Shown here: one piece after another, positions 42,301 to 50,590 of the stretch
Position numbering within the stretch: the first letter of the stretch is position 1
Layout of the letters: the number at the start of each line of letters is the position of its first letter
Assembly: GCF_021462225.1 (NCBI RefSeq)
Contig: NC_061808.1
Span: 25,271,119 to 25,335,118 of the forward strand
Direction of reading: 5' to 3'
Origin: Girardinichthys multiradiatus
Taxonomy: Eukaryota > Chordata > Actinopteri > Cyprinodontiformes > Goodeidae
DNA: 64,000 nucleotides
Program-made: the position numbers and the translations under genes
Notes under the pieces: model-generated
What the model was told of the DNA's origin: nothing
The model's input: the letters and a program-made list of their open reading frames with translations, nothing else
Databases searched by the model: none

Positions 42301-43460
42301 AGTAAATAAACTAATATTTCACCTACTTTATACTCACGACTAACTCCCAGTACATTTTTAGTTCTGGTTTTTATTCCCTTTTTTATTTTACAAAGAGAGG
42401 CCCGAGTGGCCAGGCTTAGGATTTGTTAGTAGAAAAATGGACCTTCAAAGTAATGCTAAAGAAAAACCTCCCTGCAGCATGATGCTGCCACCATCAGTGG
42501 GGACAAGTTATTCCGAGTGAATTGGTATTTTTCCTCCAAACATAGTACTTTGCATGTAGACCAAAACGTACCTTTTTCCCATGGGAGCTACATAGCTCAT
42601 GGGAGACTTCAAATAGGACTTCTTGTGGCTTTCCTTGAACAAAGGCTTTCTTCTTGCTACTCCTCCATGAAGACCAGATGTGACTGCACAACTAATAGTT
42701 GCCCTGTTAATGGATCCCTCCTGAGCTGTGGATCTTTGCAGCTCCTCTAAAGTTGTCACTTGGCTTCTTCTCCTACTAACCCCCTCTTTGCTCTCCTGTC
42801 AATTTGAGTGATGTCTTGGTAGATGTTCGTTTCCTCTTCATATGTTGGATGTTTTTTTTTTTTTGACTTATTTGCCTCTTCTCGTTTTGCCCCTTTGAAA
42901 CACTGTGGAGTCAAAGTGGCGAATAGAGTGAGAGAGGAGTACAGATTTAAAATTCACTGAGAGGCATTAACCCTTTTTTCTGAAGTTGAGGCATTTCCTA
43001 ACCAATTTCCCAATGAAATTATGCATTTATATTTCAGCTGCATTACAAACTGTTGCTCCAAGATTTAAGAATTTAAAATGTTTCACCACACTAGGTTTAA
43101 TTTAATATAAAGATTTATCATGTAAATTCTAAGAAACAGAATAAGACATTGACAGGCTGGATATACATATCCATCTCCCTTATGTCTGAATGACTGGCTT
43201 ACTCTGTGTTTTTACCACAGTTACTTAAAAATGACCAACCACAGACCGAAGACCAACAAGAGATGAGGAACCTCCTGTCTGAGGCCCTGTCCAAGGTTAA
43301 GGCCGAGCTGTACTCGCTGCCTCTCAGTACCTCACAGAGCGAGGGGCCCCCGGCGACCTCGGTGTTAAACAGCGGCGGAGACAAGGCCCTGGCTCTGCTG
43401 GAGCAGTACACGGAGCTGCTGCTGAAGTCTGTGGAGAGAAGACTGGACACTAAGACCTGA
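15336..43460 (+). CDS. mapkbp1: MAPKBP1 (mitogen-activated protein kinase binding protein 1), complete, 33 coding exons
   Basis: WD40 scaffold protein, paralogue of WDR62, known to bind JNK-pathway proteins and to act at spindle poles. Coding exons: 15336-15437, 17086-17177, 20455-20517, 20612-20669, 21739-21909, 23207-23344, 23460-23642, 24149-24309, 24542-24731, 25460-25591, 25699-25880, 25963-26054, 26147-26272, 26691-26761, 27598-27719, 27814-27889, 28005-28116, 28231-28294, 31146-31256, 31385-31542, 31765-31799, 33797-33997, 34077-34210, 34311-34450, 35131-35313, 35685-35751, 37872-38015, 38157-38317, 38559-39179, 39285-39372, 40305-40381, 40783-40871, 43221-43460. They total 4584 nt, exactly 1527 codons plus TGA, close to the roughly 1500-residue human protein. 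The start follows a splice acceptor at 15321-15322, so the promoter and a non-coding exon lie upstream, unseen. The N-terminus ([13 protein letters not shown]) and the stretch [14 protein letters not shown] are family hallmarks. Confidence 0.93.
15438..17085 (+). other. mapkbp1: MAPKBP1 intron 1 (coding numbering)
   Basis: AT-rich, no element recognised with confidence; a G-run occurs at 15562-15567. Confidence 0.5.
17502..17815 (+). mobile_element. tRNA-headed SINE copy
   Basis: Starts GGGCTGCACGGTGGCGCAGT. Box A (TGGCGCAGTTGGTAGC) and box B (GGTTTGAATCC) mark a tRNA-derived RNA polymerase III promoter. Body is shared with the copies at 36483 and 41213. The 3' end is truncated after CACGACCCACTG and I saw no target duplication. 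Confidence 0.7.
17816..20454 (+). other. mapkbp1: MAPKBP1 intron 2 remainder
   Basis: AT-rich, unique-looking sequence with no coding exon or named repeat that I can support. Confidence 0.4.
20455..31256 (+). CDS. mapkbp1: MAPKBP1 WD40 double propeller (residues about 65-725)
   Basis: Exons 3 to 19 encode repeated WD40 blades with typical phrases such as [69 protein letters not shown] and [18 protein letters not shown]. The number and spacing fit the two-propeller fold of the MAPKBP1/WDR62 pair. Blades are split irregularly by introns in all three phases. The propeller ends at S-C-V-F-V-W-R-L in exon 31146-31256; that exon's donor reads GTGGAG, a weak match to consensus. Confidence 0.85.
20670..21738 (+). 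other. mapkbp1: MAPKBP1 intron 4
   Basis: I see nothing in it besides the two splice signals. Confidence 0.4.
22195..22600 (-). mobile_element. Tc1-like relic (family D)
   Basis: Contains GTGTGCCACATCTTGACTTA, ATGCTGCCACCTG and CAGACCAAATTCTC, antisense transposase phrases of the family also seen at 13020-14100. Heavily decayed. Confidence 0.45.
22779..22910 (-). repeat. (ATCC)n microsatellite at the tail of a SINE-like fragment
   Basis: About 63 bases of ATCC tetramer (one GCATCC variant) run from 22780 to 22842, followed by ATACCTGCTTGTCCTTGCAG, a common fish SINE 3' end in reverse. Lies in a MAPKBP1 intron. Confidence 0.75.
23925..24075. mobile_element. Short Tc1-like terminal fragment
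   Basis: CAAGTATTTGCCCCTCACAG and CTTCTGGTTTTGCTACACTT resemble the terminal repeat of a fish Tc1-type element. Only one end is present. Confidence 0.35.
24890..25400 (+). mobile_element. Tc1 relic, family A
   Basis: Starts with TTTTGTCACGTTACAACCAC then TTATGTGATAGACC, the family-A terminal repeat, followed by decayed inner sequence. In a MAPKBP1 intron. Confidence 0.6.
26273..26690 (+). other. mapkbp1: MAPKBP1 intron 13
   Basis: Nothing recognised beyond splice signals. Confidence 0.4.
26835..27320 (-). mobile_element. Tc1 relic, family A
   Basis: Antisense phrases TGCATGTAGGCTAAAA, TTCTCCCACCTGAGCTGTGG and GATTAATGCTTTCCTTGCC belong to the family-A transposase region; it ends near CTTTTATAAGGCACTG, the terminal repeat. 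Confidence 0.65.
27926..27967. repeat. AT/CA-rich microsatellite
   Basis: Degenerate (TA)n/(CA)n run just upstream of MAPKBP1 exon 28005; it sits about 40 bases before the acceptor. Confidence 0.6.
28500..28860 (-). mobile_element. Salmonid-type Tc1 relic containing two perfect hairpins
   Basis: CATCTGGAAATTGTACC, ACTTGAGGAGGTCCAC and TCTGTGATGTCTTACAACAA match antisense transposase phrases of the salmonid-type family (compare 51180-51300). Two perfect inverted repeats, 28593-28614 and 28621-28660, are not part of the normal element. Confidence 0.55.
28621..28660. repeat. Perfect 17-bp inverted repeat, 6-base loop
   Basis: GTGGACCTCCTCAAGTC at 28621-28637 is the exact reverse complement of 28644-28660, loop GAACTA. 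A second perfect one, TTGTACCATA / TATGGTACAA with a 2-base spacer, lies at 28593-28614. Confidence 0.9.
28861..31145 (+). other. mapkbp1: Rest of MAPKBP1 intron 18
   Basis: Mostly AT-rich unique-looking DNA. The stretch 29440-29640 (TACTCAGTACTCAGTAAA, TACTCAAGTAAGAGCAAAAG) looks like a non-autonomous hAT-type fish repeat. Nothing else named. Confidence 0.4.
31385..43460 (+). CDS. mapkbp1: MAPKBP1 disordered tail and C-terminal helix
   Basis: Exons 20-21 are acidic (runs of E and D). Exon 33797 carries [12 protein letters not shown], a short motif shared by MAPKBP1 proteins, next to an arginine-rich run. Exon 25 has [15 protein letters not shown], also conserved. The 621-nt exon 38559-39179 is almost all Ser/Pro and has a poor donor (GTTAGA). 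The last two exons (40783 and 43221) give amphipathic helices rich in leucine and glutamine, ending in [16 protein letters not shown], the likely dimerization helix that family members use. Confidence 0.85.
31885..32660 (+). mobile_element. Tc1 relic, family A, split by a solo LTR
   Basis: Left end: CAAGTCACAACCACAAACCT and TTATGTGATAGACTAACAC; after the insert the host resumes with ATACATAGTTTTCAAC. In a MAPKBP1 intron. Confidence 0.6.
32049..32541 (-). mobile_element. Solo-LTR-like insertion
   Basis: 493 bp bounded by TGTCAGG and CATGACA (TG...CA with inverted TGTCA/TGACA ends). Flanks GATAT (32044-32048) and GATAC (32542-32546) differ by one base, a likely 5-bp target duplication. The open frames inside are chance; no internal retroelement genes. 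Confidence 0.6.
32851..32907 (+). repeat. 19-bp unit in three perfect tandem copies
   Basis: AAAAGGAGATGAGTTTTTG begins at 32851, 32870 and 32889 with no mismatch. Confidence 0.95.
33010..33765 (+). mobile_element. Tc1 relic, family A, sense
   Basis: Sense transposase phrases in order: GAAGACCTCAAGGAG, GAAGTTTAAAGCAGGGTCAC, GAACATCTCACGGA, CATGGTAACTCTGGAG, CAGCATCATGCTGTGG. Frames are broken. Ends just before MAPKBP1 exon 33797. Confidence 0.7.
34475..34960. mobile_element. Tc1-derived short element (family A) with both ends
   Basis: Both terminal phrases face each other: CATTTTGTCACATTACAAAT on the left and AACATGACAAAATGTGAAAA on the right, about 480 bp apart, with little between. MITE-like deletion derivative. 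Confidence 0.6.
35995..37150 (-). mobile_element. Tc1 relic, family A, hosting a SINE
   Basis: Left end CATTTTGTTACATTGCAACC; inner antisense phrases resume after the SINE (ACAACATGATGTTGTCACC, GCATGTAGACCAAAA). From 37200 to 37870 further sequence is unassigned. Confidence 0.6.
36483..36801 (-). mobile_element. tRNA-headed SINE copy, antisense
   Basis: Reverse copy of the 17502/41213 element: ends GCGCCACCGTGCAACCC and begins with a CAGT-repeat tail. Flanks GTGTTCCACT (36473-36482) and GTGTTGCACT (36802-36811) look like a 10-bp target duplication with one change. Confidence 0.7.
39412..40222 (-). mobile_element. Tc1 relic, family A, both ends kept
   Basis: About 810 bp. Left TIR has TTTGTCACATTGCAACTGC, right TIR mirrors it with GCAGTTGAAAAGTGACAC; middle reads antisense transposase (CATGATGGTGCCACCAC). 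Lies within MAPKBP1 intron 30. Confidence 0.65.
41213..41576 (+). mobile_element. tRNA-headed SINE, best-preserved copy
   Basis: Perfect 12-bp target duplication ACATTTATATGC at 41201-41212 and 41577-41588. Box A TGGCGCAGTTGGTAGC and box B GATTCGATTCC near the head; 3' end is a short TGAC repeat. These are hallmarks of LINE-driven retrotransposition. Confidence 0.88.
42400..42930 (-). mobile_element. Tc1 relic, family A
   Basis: Antisense phrases CAGCATGATGCTGCCACCA, TGCATGTAGACCAAAA, GAGCTGTGGATCTTTGCAGC. No intact end seen. In the last MAPKBP1 intron. Confidence 0.6.
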
Positions 43461-44245
43461 ACAGATGGGCTCATGTTCAGTAGCCACAGACGCTGTAAAG
43501 AGACTGGACAGCACAGTGAACTGCACCGTTTCTATTTGCACTAAGTGCAAACATTTTATGCACACACTGAAAATCCTATTGTTAGGATAACATGGAATAA
43601 TGGTTGCTGAATTTTAAGCACTGAAATAATTCTTAGTTTATGTTTTCTTCTGTAAGGTTGCCTTGCTTTTAATGTTGCCATACATTTTTAAAAATATGTT
43701 CAATAATGTTTATGTTCCTTTCATACAGGATGTTTTTCAGTACTTCCAGAAATACAATGATTTTGTTAATGACTAAGAGTTATTGAATGAAAAATTAGCA
43801 ATGCTCATGGATTTCAGTGGATTTCCCTTGAAAATAGAGCAAAAAAAAAAAAAAAAGTCTGCATTGGAAGCTCTGTTGAATATTTCTGTGCCAAGAGGAT
43901 CTTTATTATTGCTGAAATAGGTGTATTCTCAGTGCAGCCCTTACTGTTTAATATCTACGTTTGTTGATTCAAATCCTGTTTATACTTTTGTGTTGATTTT
44001 TATGCTCTGAATATTTTGCAAAAACTTGTTTTAATCTGTGTGCAGTTTAAAATCGCTGCTCTGTACCCTTTAAATTTGTATTTAAGAATCATTCCACTTC
44101 ACAGAACACCTTAGTGTCACATGTTTACTTCACAAAAACATCTTAGTTATTGACTTTATATTTAATAAGCAAAATAATGTAAACAATTAAACTCTTCAAA
44201 CAGACAAATAAAAATGCAATAAACTATTAACTTCATTACAGAGGC
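43461..44245 (+). other. mapkbp1: MAPKBP1 3' UTR with poly(A) signals
   Basis: Non-coding AT-rich sequence follows the TGA. Two overlapping-range AATAAA signals at 44207-44212 and 44218-44223 probably set the end of the transcript near 44240. An A-run near 43842-43857 is genomic and is not a tail. Confidence 0.6.
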
Positions 44246-44734
44246 TGTAGTTTGTGCCTGCTGTAGCTCCATGTAAGACAAATGTACTTATCCATTATTA
44301 ATGTATCATGCAAATTTGCTCATAAAAGAATTTGCAAGTCAAACATTGCATGGATATGTGCATATTTTGATGCATTTCTATTTTATTTACCACATTCACT
44401 AAAAAACATGAATTGAATCAGTCAAAAAATAAGAGAAAAAGCTTACAGTTAGTCAGAGTTTTGTCATCATGATTTTGTAAATGTAAGGTTTGAATTATGT
44501 GTGTCAAGAAGAAAAAATATATAATAACTGGAGCAAGATCTGGATATTGCTTTAATGTTAAATTACTGAAAAAGCAACATTATTATTAGTTCAAACAGAC
44601 CAGTTCAATTAATGACCCCTAGAAGTAAACATGTTGCGGCAACACTATTAGACTTTTTTGACCCAACAAATATGTTAATTTCAATCAACAAAATAAGCTA
44701 TACTCTGAGAAAAACCTAAATTGTTCTCTGAAGT

Positions 44735-44907
44735 TTGATACATATTTGTTTTTTATTTCTAGTTTTACTCAGTCATTTTTTAAGTGTAAAATAAGAAACA
44801 AACTGCAAAACTCTTTATATTAAAGCATATCTTTGTTTCAGTCAATCACTCGTGCTTTTTTTCTGAGTTCACAGGCAAACAAAATCTGTCGGCGGTTTGT
44901 TTGTTCC
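44735..44907 (-). other. lgals3: lgals3 3' UTR with poly(A) signal
   Basis: Reading the minus strand past the TAA, an AATAAA (complement of 44752-44757) lies about 150 bases downstream. This makes a short 3' UTR and leaves about 0.5 kb to the converging MAPKBP1 end. Confidence 0.55.
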
Positions 44908-47836
44908 TTAGGGAAGCGTCTCCACATTGACATAAGTGAGGATGACGTCGTTCAGGATGTTGATCCGGTCGATCTGGTTCAGCTCTCTGATGCGGTGACG
45001 GAACTCGAACAGCGGGATGTTGTTCACCGCCACCCTGAAGGCCTCAGGGGTGCACAGGATCTTCATCTGGGAGAACACAAAACAATGGAGCAGCACTTTC
45101 AGCCAAACTGGGAATTTTTTATGAACCTGGTTGCCCAGTAAAGAGCGAAACATCTAAAATATCCCAGTCACTGCTTCCATGACACATTCTGTGTTCTGCC
45201 ACACCTTTTCCTAACACTGCAGACAGTAGCACTGCCGGACATGGCTCCTCAGATTAAACGCCTCTTGGTTGTTACATGTAATTATTGTTGATGTTACAGA
45301 GCAACATGAGACCCCCACTGACCTCCAAGAGCCTCCCTGCAGTAAAGCAGCACTCTTATCTAGGATCCGGCTGCATAAACGACTTTCCAACCCTTTCCAC
45401 CTTTTCCAAACGTTAGCCTGACATTAACCATGAGAAAGTGAACCATGAGAAAGTGATCTAGAGTCAGTTACATGCTGTACACCATTGTTAGCCTAATTCA
45501 ACATTAAATGTTGAATTCCTGCACATTCTGCTGGCAGTTAGTAGATCCCAGGTGTGTCATTGTATCTTAATGTGAGTTTAAATTACAATGTTATATATTT
45601 CTTTATGTAATTGATATCTTACTCAGTTTGATTTAATGTAACAAACAGTAACCCTTTTAGAGGAGTAAAAGATGATCTAAATCCATTCAGTTAGGTCTTA
45701 AATCCTATGTCAAAGTCTGAATCTGGTTTGCTCACCTCAAAAGGGCTCCCAGGAGCAAAAGGGAAGGGTCCCTTAAGGTCCCTCTCTTCCGGGCCCCAGC
45801 GATCACCAACTTTGTGGTTCCGGACCACCACCTGCTTGCCCCCCTCGGTAAAACGTGGGTTGATGTGAAAGGCAATGTCATTGCCTCTCAGGAAGTTCAC
45901 TGTGAACCTGAGGGGAACCAGGTTGCTTATATTTGATCCCTTCATTCTCCGCATAAAGTTTTTGCACAATATCATGCATGCCATTTAATGTCATGTCAAC
46001 CACAAATGCCTTTGTGCTTTTTATTGGGATTTAATGCAATAGACCAACAGATAGTAGTGGATTACTGTGAAGAAGAAGAATATGTATTTTTCTTGTCAGA
46101 GAACATTAGTGAACAAACAGCATTATGAAAGCTAAGGAACATAGCAGACAGTTGAGGGGGGAAAGTTGTGGAAAAGCTTCTAGCTGTGTCAAGTTGTCAA
46201 ACAATGTCCTAGACTTTGAATCTCTCCCAGAGCTTTGTTCAATTCATCAGACACGGAAAGAATATAGCACAACTGCAAGCCTACCAAAACATAGCTGTCC
46301 ACCTAAATTTAGGTGGGAGAATCTTTCAACAGGACAACTACTGTAATCGTCTATAACTTCACAAATCTGGCCTTTATGGGAAAGTGGCAAGAAGAAAGCT
46401 GTTGTTGAAGAATGCCGTTTACAGTTTGCCATAGACAATGTTGGGGACACAGCACATATATGGGAGAACGTGCTCTGCTCTGATGATCCAAAAATAGCAC
46501 TTGTTGGGCTACCTGCTAAATGCTGGAGAAAAACGAATACTGCACAGTACCCTGAACATAACATCCCACCTCTGTGAAATATGGTGGAGTCAGTATCATG
46601 GTGTGGGCATACATTTCTTCACCACTACTTTCCCTGGAAACAATGCGAATGCGGATTTAAGAGTATGAAGCTGAATAGACAAAGACATCTATTTATAAAT
46701 AAAGAAAGTAAAGGACTGGTCAGGCTTAAAAAGCCAAACGAAAGACATCCATGGACATCTTGTGTTTGGGTGATTCTGTTGGTCTAACACAAAAAATCCC
46801 AATAAAATACATGAAAATGTGTTTGTAACATGAGAAAATTTGAACAAAGCTCAAGAGCTGTGAATACTTCCAGAAAGCACTGCGTGTTAGATATATGCTC
46901 ACATTTTGGCATTAGGTTTGACATGGCCCAGGATTGTCATCATCATTTTGTCATATACTCCTCGAGCCAGGTTTAAGTTGTACGGCACACTCTGCACAGT
47001 GAGAGAGAAGCATAACAAAGCCTCATGAAAGCACAGCAACAACACTGTGTCGTAGATTAATGTTGGGTTCCTTGTGTGTACTGACCATAGGTCCAGATGT
47101 AGGGGGAAGCCAGTGTGGTGGCATCATTGATGGATTCTGTCCAGGCCATCCTGACTGTCCCGGGTTATAAGGCCAACCAGGGTGAGCAGGCCAGCCTGGT
47201 AGACTTGGATGGATGGTGGCAGTTGGAGTAATAGCTGGAGCAGGGACCTGAGTTTGAATTGGAGCAGGTTGCTGAGGCGGCTGGTACTGAGTGACTGGCC
47301 AGCATGGCTGACAGGGCTGTTGGACTGCTGGAGATGGAACCTGAACTGGTGCTGGGACCATAGCTGTGGTTGGTGCTGGTGGTGTTATAACTTGATTCGG
47401 TGCTGAAACTGAAATTGGAGCAGGAACAGAAACTGGAGCGGGTTGTGAAACGGGCCAGCAGGCGGTGTTTGGTTGTCCGGTCCAGCATGGCACAGGCTGG
47501 GTGGGCTGCCCAGGCCACGCAGGGAACCCAGCTCCGGACGGTGGCAGGCTGGGCCAAAGGGTGCCGGCCTGTGGAGCAGAACCAGACGGCGGGCAGCTGC
47601 CACACAGAGCATCAGCATGCTGAGATGTAGGAGAGGGGGAGTATGGAGAGAGAGGGGGGTCAGGAGCCAGCAGGGAGATACGTGGGAGAGACAGAGTGGA
47701 CAGGATGGAGGAAACCAACTTGCAGATGCAAACATAAGCAAACAATTAAGCATTTATATTCAGGGTGAAATAAGAACAAATATCTCATTCTTACCAGTGT
47801 GGAGATCTGAGAATTTGATGTGCTACTTACATCCAT
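44908..47836 (-). CDS. lgals3: Galectin-3, complete, five coding exons
   Basis: Chimera-type galectin: a proline-rich oligomerising tail joined to one beta-galactoside-binding domain; found in cytosol, nucleus and outside the cell. Exons in transcript order: 47836-47831 (ATG GAT only), 47619-47086, 46991-46903, 45907-45736, 45066-44908; phases agree and sum to 960 nt, 319 residues plus TAA. The carbohydrate domain (about 184-319) has FHINPRF and RWGPEER; the seven ligand residues H224, N226, R228, N240, W247, E250 and R252 are all present with the same spacing as in human galectin-3. The tail starts MDHADALCGS, which lines up with the mammalian start motif. Human protein is about 250 residues; the extra length is in the tail. 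Carbohydrate binding is inferred, but with strong support. Confidence 0.9.
45067..45735 (-). other. lgals3: Last intron of lgals3
   Basis: No element recognised; a short direct repeat (ACCATGAGAAAGTGA, near 45428 and 45443) is present. Confidence 0.5.
46000..46895 (+). mobile_element. Tc1 relic, family A, sense
   Basis: TTAATGCAATAGACCAACAG, AGAACATTAGTGAACAAACA, TTTATGGGAAAGTGGCAAG and further transposase phrases in order, with stops. It fills lgals3 intron 3 almost up to the donor at 46902. Confidence 0.65.
47086..47619 (-). CDS. lgals3: Galectin-3 tail exon (proline/tryptophan/cysteine-rich)
   Basis: A 178-codon exon, phase 0 at both ends. It begins HADALCGSCPPSG, then shows runs of P-A-P-V/I, Q-P-x-Q-P and, near the end, PGWPAHPGWPYNPGQSGWPG. 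Mammalian tails use PGAY-type repeats; here W replaces Y in the repeated PGW. Cysteines cluster as CGSC, CWTG, ACW and QPCQPCW, unusual for this tail. The strand is certain: the CRD exons follow in frame, and a long plus-strand ORF here is only a mirror. Confidence 0.85.
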
Positions 47837-47905
47837 GCTGCCTGTTAGAACAAGAATGGGTTCAGTTCACTTACTTTAACTTCTGTTTTCTTTCACAATC
47901 AAAAA
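47831..47905 (-). CDS. lgals3: Galectin-3 exon 2: two-codon start exon with 5' UTR
   Basis: On the minus strand an excellent pyrimidine tract ending in CAG (complement of 47906-47910) opens a 75-base exon that ends ATGGAT followed by GTAAGT. Only Met-Asp is coded. An alternative acceptor a few bases before the ATG is possible. Human galectin-3 also starts with a short coding exon, which supports the model. Confidence 0.7.
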
Positions 47906-48251
47906 CTGACAGAAAAAGAAAGAAAATGGTCAATGAAGCAACTGCAAGTAATGAATTTTCTTGAATATTATTTACTTGACATGATAATGCACTGCAGCTT
48001 CACAGAGCAGAGCTGAAATAATTCTTCCAAAAGTGGTCCCAGCTGGTCAGTGGGTTGATGTACCAATAATTATTATTTCTAGGTAAAAGCTACTAAACCT
48101 AATTTAGGTTTATAGTTTCAGTTTTTCAGGGTGTTCAGATTCCATAACCTCAACACAGTTGCATTTCCTAATGCAACTATTTTCTATTCCTGCACACAGT
48201 TGATCAGACATTTATGGATTATATTATATGTAACATTTAACACCTAACATA

Positions 48252-49861
48252 CAGGTCCTTCTCAAAATATTAGCATATTGTGATAAAGTTCATTATTTTC
48301 CATAATGTCATGATGAAAATTTAACATTCATATATTTTAGATTCATTGCACACTAACTGAAATATTTCAGGTCTTTTATTGTCTTAATACGGATGATTTT
48401 GGCATACAGCTCATGAAAACCCAAAATTCCTATCTCACAAAATTAGCATATCATTAAAAGGGTCTCTAAACGAGCTATGAACCTAATCATCTGAATCAAC
48501 GAGTTAACTCTAAACACCTGCAAAAGATTCCTGAGGCCTTTAAAACTCCCAGCCTGGTTCATCACTCAAAACCCCAATCATGGGTAAGACTGCCGACCTG
48601 ACTGCTGTCCAGAAGGCCACTATTGACACCCTCAAGCAAGAGGGTAAGACACAGAAAGAAATTTCTGAACGAATAGGCTGTTCCCAGAGTGCTGTAACAA
48701 GGCACCTCAGTGGGAAGTCTGTGGGAAGGAAAAAGTGTGGCAGAAAACGCTGCACAACGAGAAGAGGTGACCGGACCCTGAGGAAGATTGTGGAGAAGGG
48801 CCGATTCCAGACCTTGGGGGACCTGCGGAAGCAGTGGACTGAGTCTGGAGTAGAAACATCCAGAGCCACCATGCACAGGCGTGTGCAGGAAATGGGCTAC
48901 AGGTGCCGCATTCCCCAGGTCAAGCCACTTTTGAACCAGAAACAGTGGCAGAAGCGCCTGACCTGGGCTACAGAGAAGCAGCACTGGACTGTTGCTCAGT
49001 GGTCCAAAGTACTTTTTTCGGATGAAAGCAAATTCTGCATGTCATTCAGAAATCAAGGTGCCAGAGTCTGGAGGAAGACTGGGGAGAAGGAAATGCCAAA
49101 ATGCCAGAAGTCCAGTGTCAAGTACCCACAGTCAGTGATGGTCTGGGGTGCCGTGTCAGCTGCTGGTGTTGGTCCACTGTGTTTTATCAAGGGCAGGCTC
49201 AATGCAGCTAGCTATCAGGAGATTTTGGAGCACTTCCTGCTTCCATCTGCTGAAAAGCTTTATGGAGATGAAGATTTCATTTTTCAGCACGACCTGGCAC
49301 CTGCTCACAGTGCCAAAACCACTGGTAAATGGTTTACTGACCATGGTATCACTGTGCTCAATTGGCCTGCCAACTCTCCTGACCTGAACCCCATAGAGAA
49401 TCTGTGGCATATTGTGAAGAGAACGTTGAGAGACTCAAGACCCAACACTCTGGATGAGCTAAAGGCCGCTATCGAAGCATCCTGGGCCTCCATAAGACCT
49501 CAGCAGTGCCACAGGCTGATTGCCTCCATGCCACGCCGCATTGAAGCAGTCATTTCTGCCAAAGGATTCCCGACCAAGTATTGAGTGCATAACTGTACAT
49601 GATTATTTGAAGGTTGACGTTTTTTGTATCAAAAACACTTTTCTTTTATTGGTCGGATGAAATATGCTAATTTTGTGAGATAGGAATTTTGGGTTTTCAT
49701 GAGCTGTATGCCAAAATCATCCATATTAAGACAATAAAAGACCTGAAATATTTCAGTTAGTGTGCAATGAATCTAAAATATATGAATGTTAAATTTTCAT
49801 CATGACATTATGGAAAATAATGAACTTTATCACAATATGCTAATATTTTGAGAAGGACCTG
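48252..49861 (+). mobile_element. Full-length Tc1-family DNA transposon, apparently intact
   Basis: 1610-bp element flanked by TA on both sides (48250-48251 and 49862-49863). Terminal inverted repeats 48252-48451 and 49662-49861 are both 200 bases with a single C/T difference. Each arm holds an outer and an inner direct repeat (near 48261 and 48434; mirrored near 49834 and 49661), the IR/DR layout of Sleeping Beauty-type transposons. It lies in lgals3 intron 1, antisense to that gene. Near-identity of the arms points to a recent insertion or recent gene conversion. Confidence 0.93.
48580..49584 (+). CDS. Tc1 transposase, DD34E, uninterrupted
   Basis: 334-residue cut-and-paste transposase, the usual length for the family, starting MGKTADLTAVQK. 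An N-terminal helix-turn-helix (about 8-45) is followed by a basic GRKKCGRKR linker, probably DNA contact or nuclear import, and a second HTH (about 64-107). Catalytic residues are D148 (FSDESKF), D238 (FQHDLAP) and E273 (NPIENLW), with exactly 34 residues between the last two. No stop or frameshift is seen. Activity is inferred only from integrity. Confidence 0.92.
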   Translation: MGKTADLTAVQKATIDTLKQEGKTQKEISERIGCSQSAVTRHLSGKSVGRKKCGRKRCTTRRGDRTLRKIVEKGRFQTLGDLRKQWTESGVETSRATMHRRVQEMGYRCRIPQVKPLLNQKQWQKRLTWATEKQHWTVAQWSKVLFSDESKFCMSFRNQGARVWRKTGEKEMPKCQKSSVKYPQSVMVWGAVSAAGVGPLCFIKGRLNAASYQEILEHFLLPSAEKLYGDEDFIFQHDLAPAHSAKTTGKWFTDHGITVLNWPANSPDLNPIENLWHIVKRTLRDSRPNTLDELKAAIEASWASIRPQQCHRLIASMPRRIEAVISAKGFPTKY

Positions 49862-50085
49862 TATGATACTTAAGCAGGAGTGGAAAACATCGGTGTGTAA
49901 TGTTTATTTTGGTCTAAGTCTACCAGGGCAGGTTGAAAAAAATCTAAGTAAACTCTTTAGCTGTTGTGATATCCTTTGCTTTTAACAGCAAAATCTCGTC
50001 TGAAATTTCCCAATTCACTTAATATCACAAAGCACTTACTGTTGAAACCAGGTGTTTACATACATAGTAGGAAAAGAAACATAAT

Positions 50086-50590
50086 GTCATGGTTCTTGGG
50101 TGTTTTGGTTTTGTTTTTCTATTTGTGTTTGTGTTTTAAACATTTTTGAGTTCTTTATTACCACATTCAGTTGTTTATTATTGTAATTGTGATTTTGCCA
50201 TATAGGTTCATTCCTTGTTATAAGTTTCTTAGTTATGTCTTGTTTTCGGTTTGTTGTAGTTTCCTTTGTTTCTAGTTCTGTTCCCTCTCTGTTTATTATT
50301 CACCTTCGCCTATGGTCTCTTTGTTTTGTTCTCCTCCACAGCTGTTCCAAATTTCCCTGATTAAGCTCACCTGAATCCTAGTCCACTCTCCACCTTCCCC
50401 TCAGTATTTAACCTTTTATTGTACATTTCTGGTTCTTTCTGTTACGCTACCTGGGCTCCATGTCCTGCTTACCCTATGAACTCCTTGTAAGTTTTCTTTG
50501 TTATTTCAGTACTGAAGACTGTTCTCATTTGCTCCACCATCAATTTCTGCACGTGGGTCCTCTTACTAAGCACAATATGGCACATCATTT
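50086..50590 (+). mobile_element. LTR-like fragment
   Basis: Begins TGTCATGGTTCTTGGG and ends with CTGCACGTGGGTCC and ATATGGCA, the ends of a degenerate solo LTR. No internal genes; in lgals3 intron 1. Confidence 0.45.

Noticed and set aside
47473..47964. 163-codon plus-strand open frame
   Set aside because: Mirror of the galectin-3 tail exon; the GC-rich, proline-coding strand is stop-poor on both strands, and the minus-strand exons join into a full galectin.
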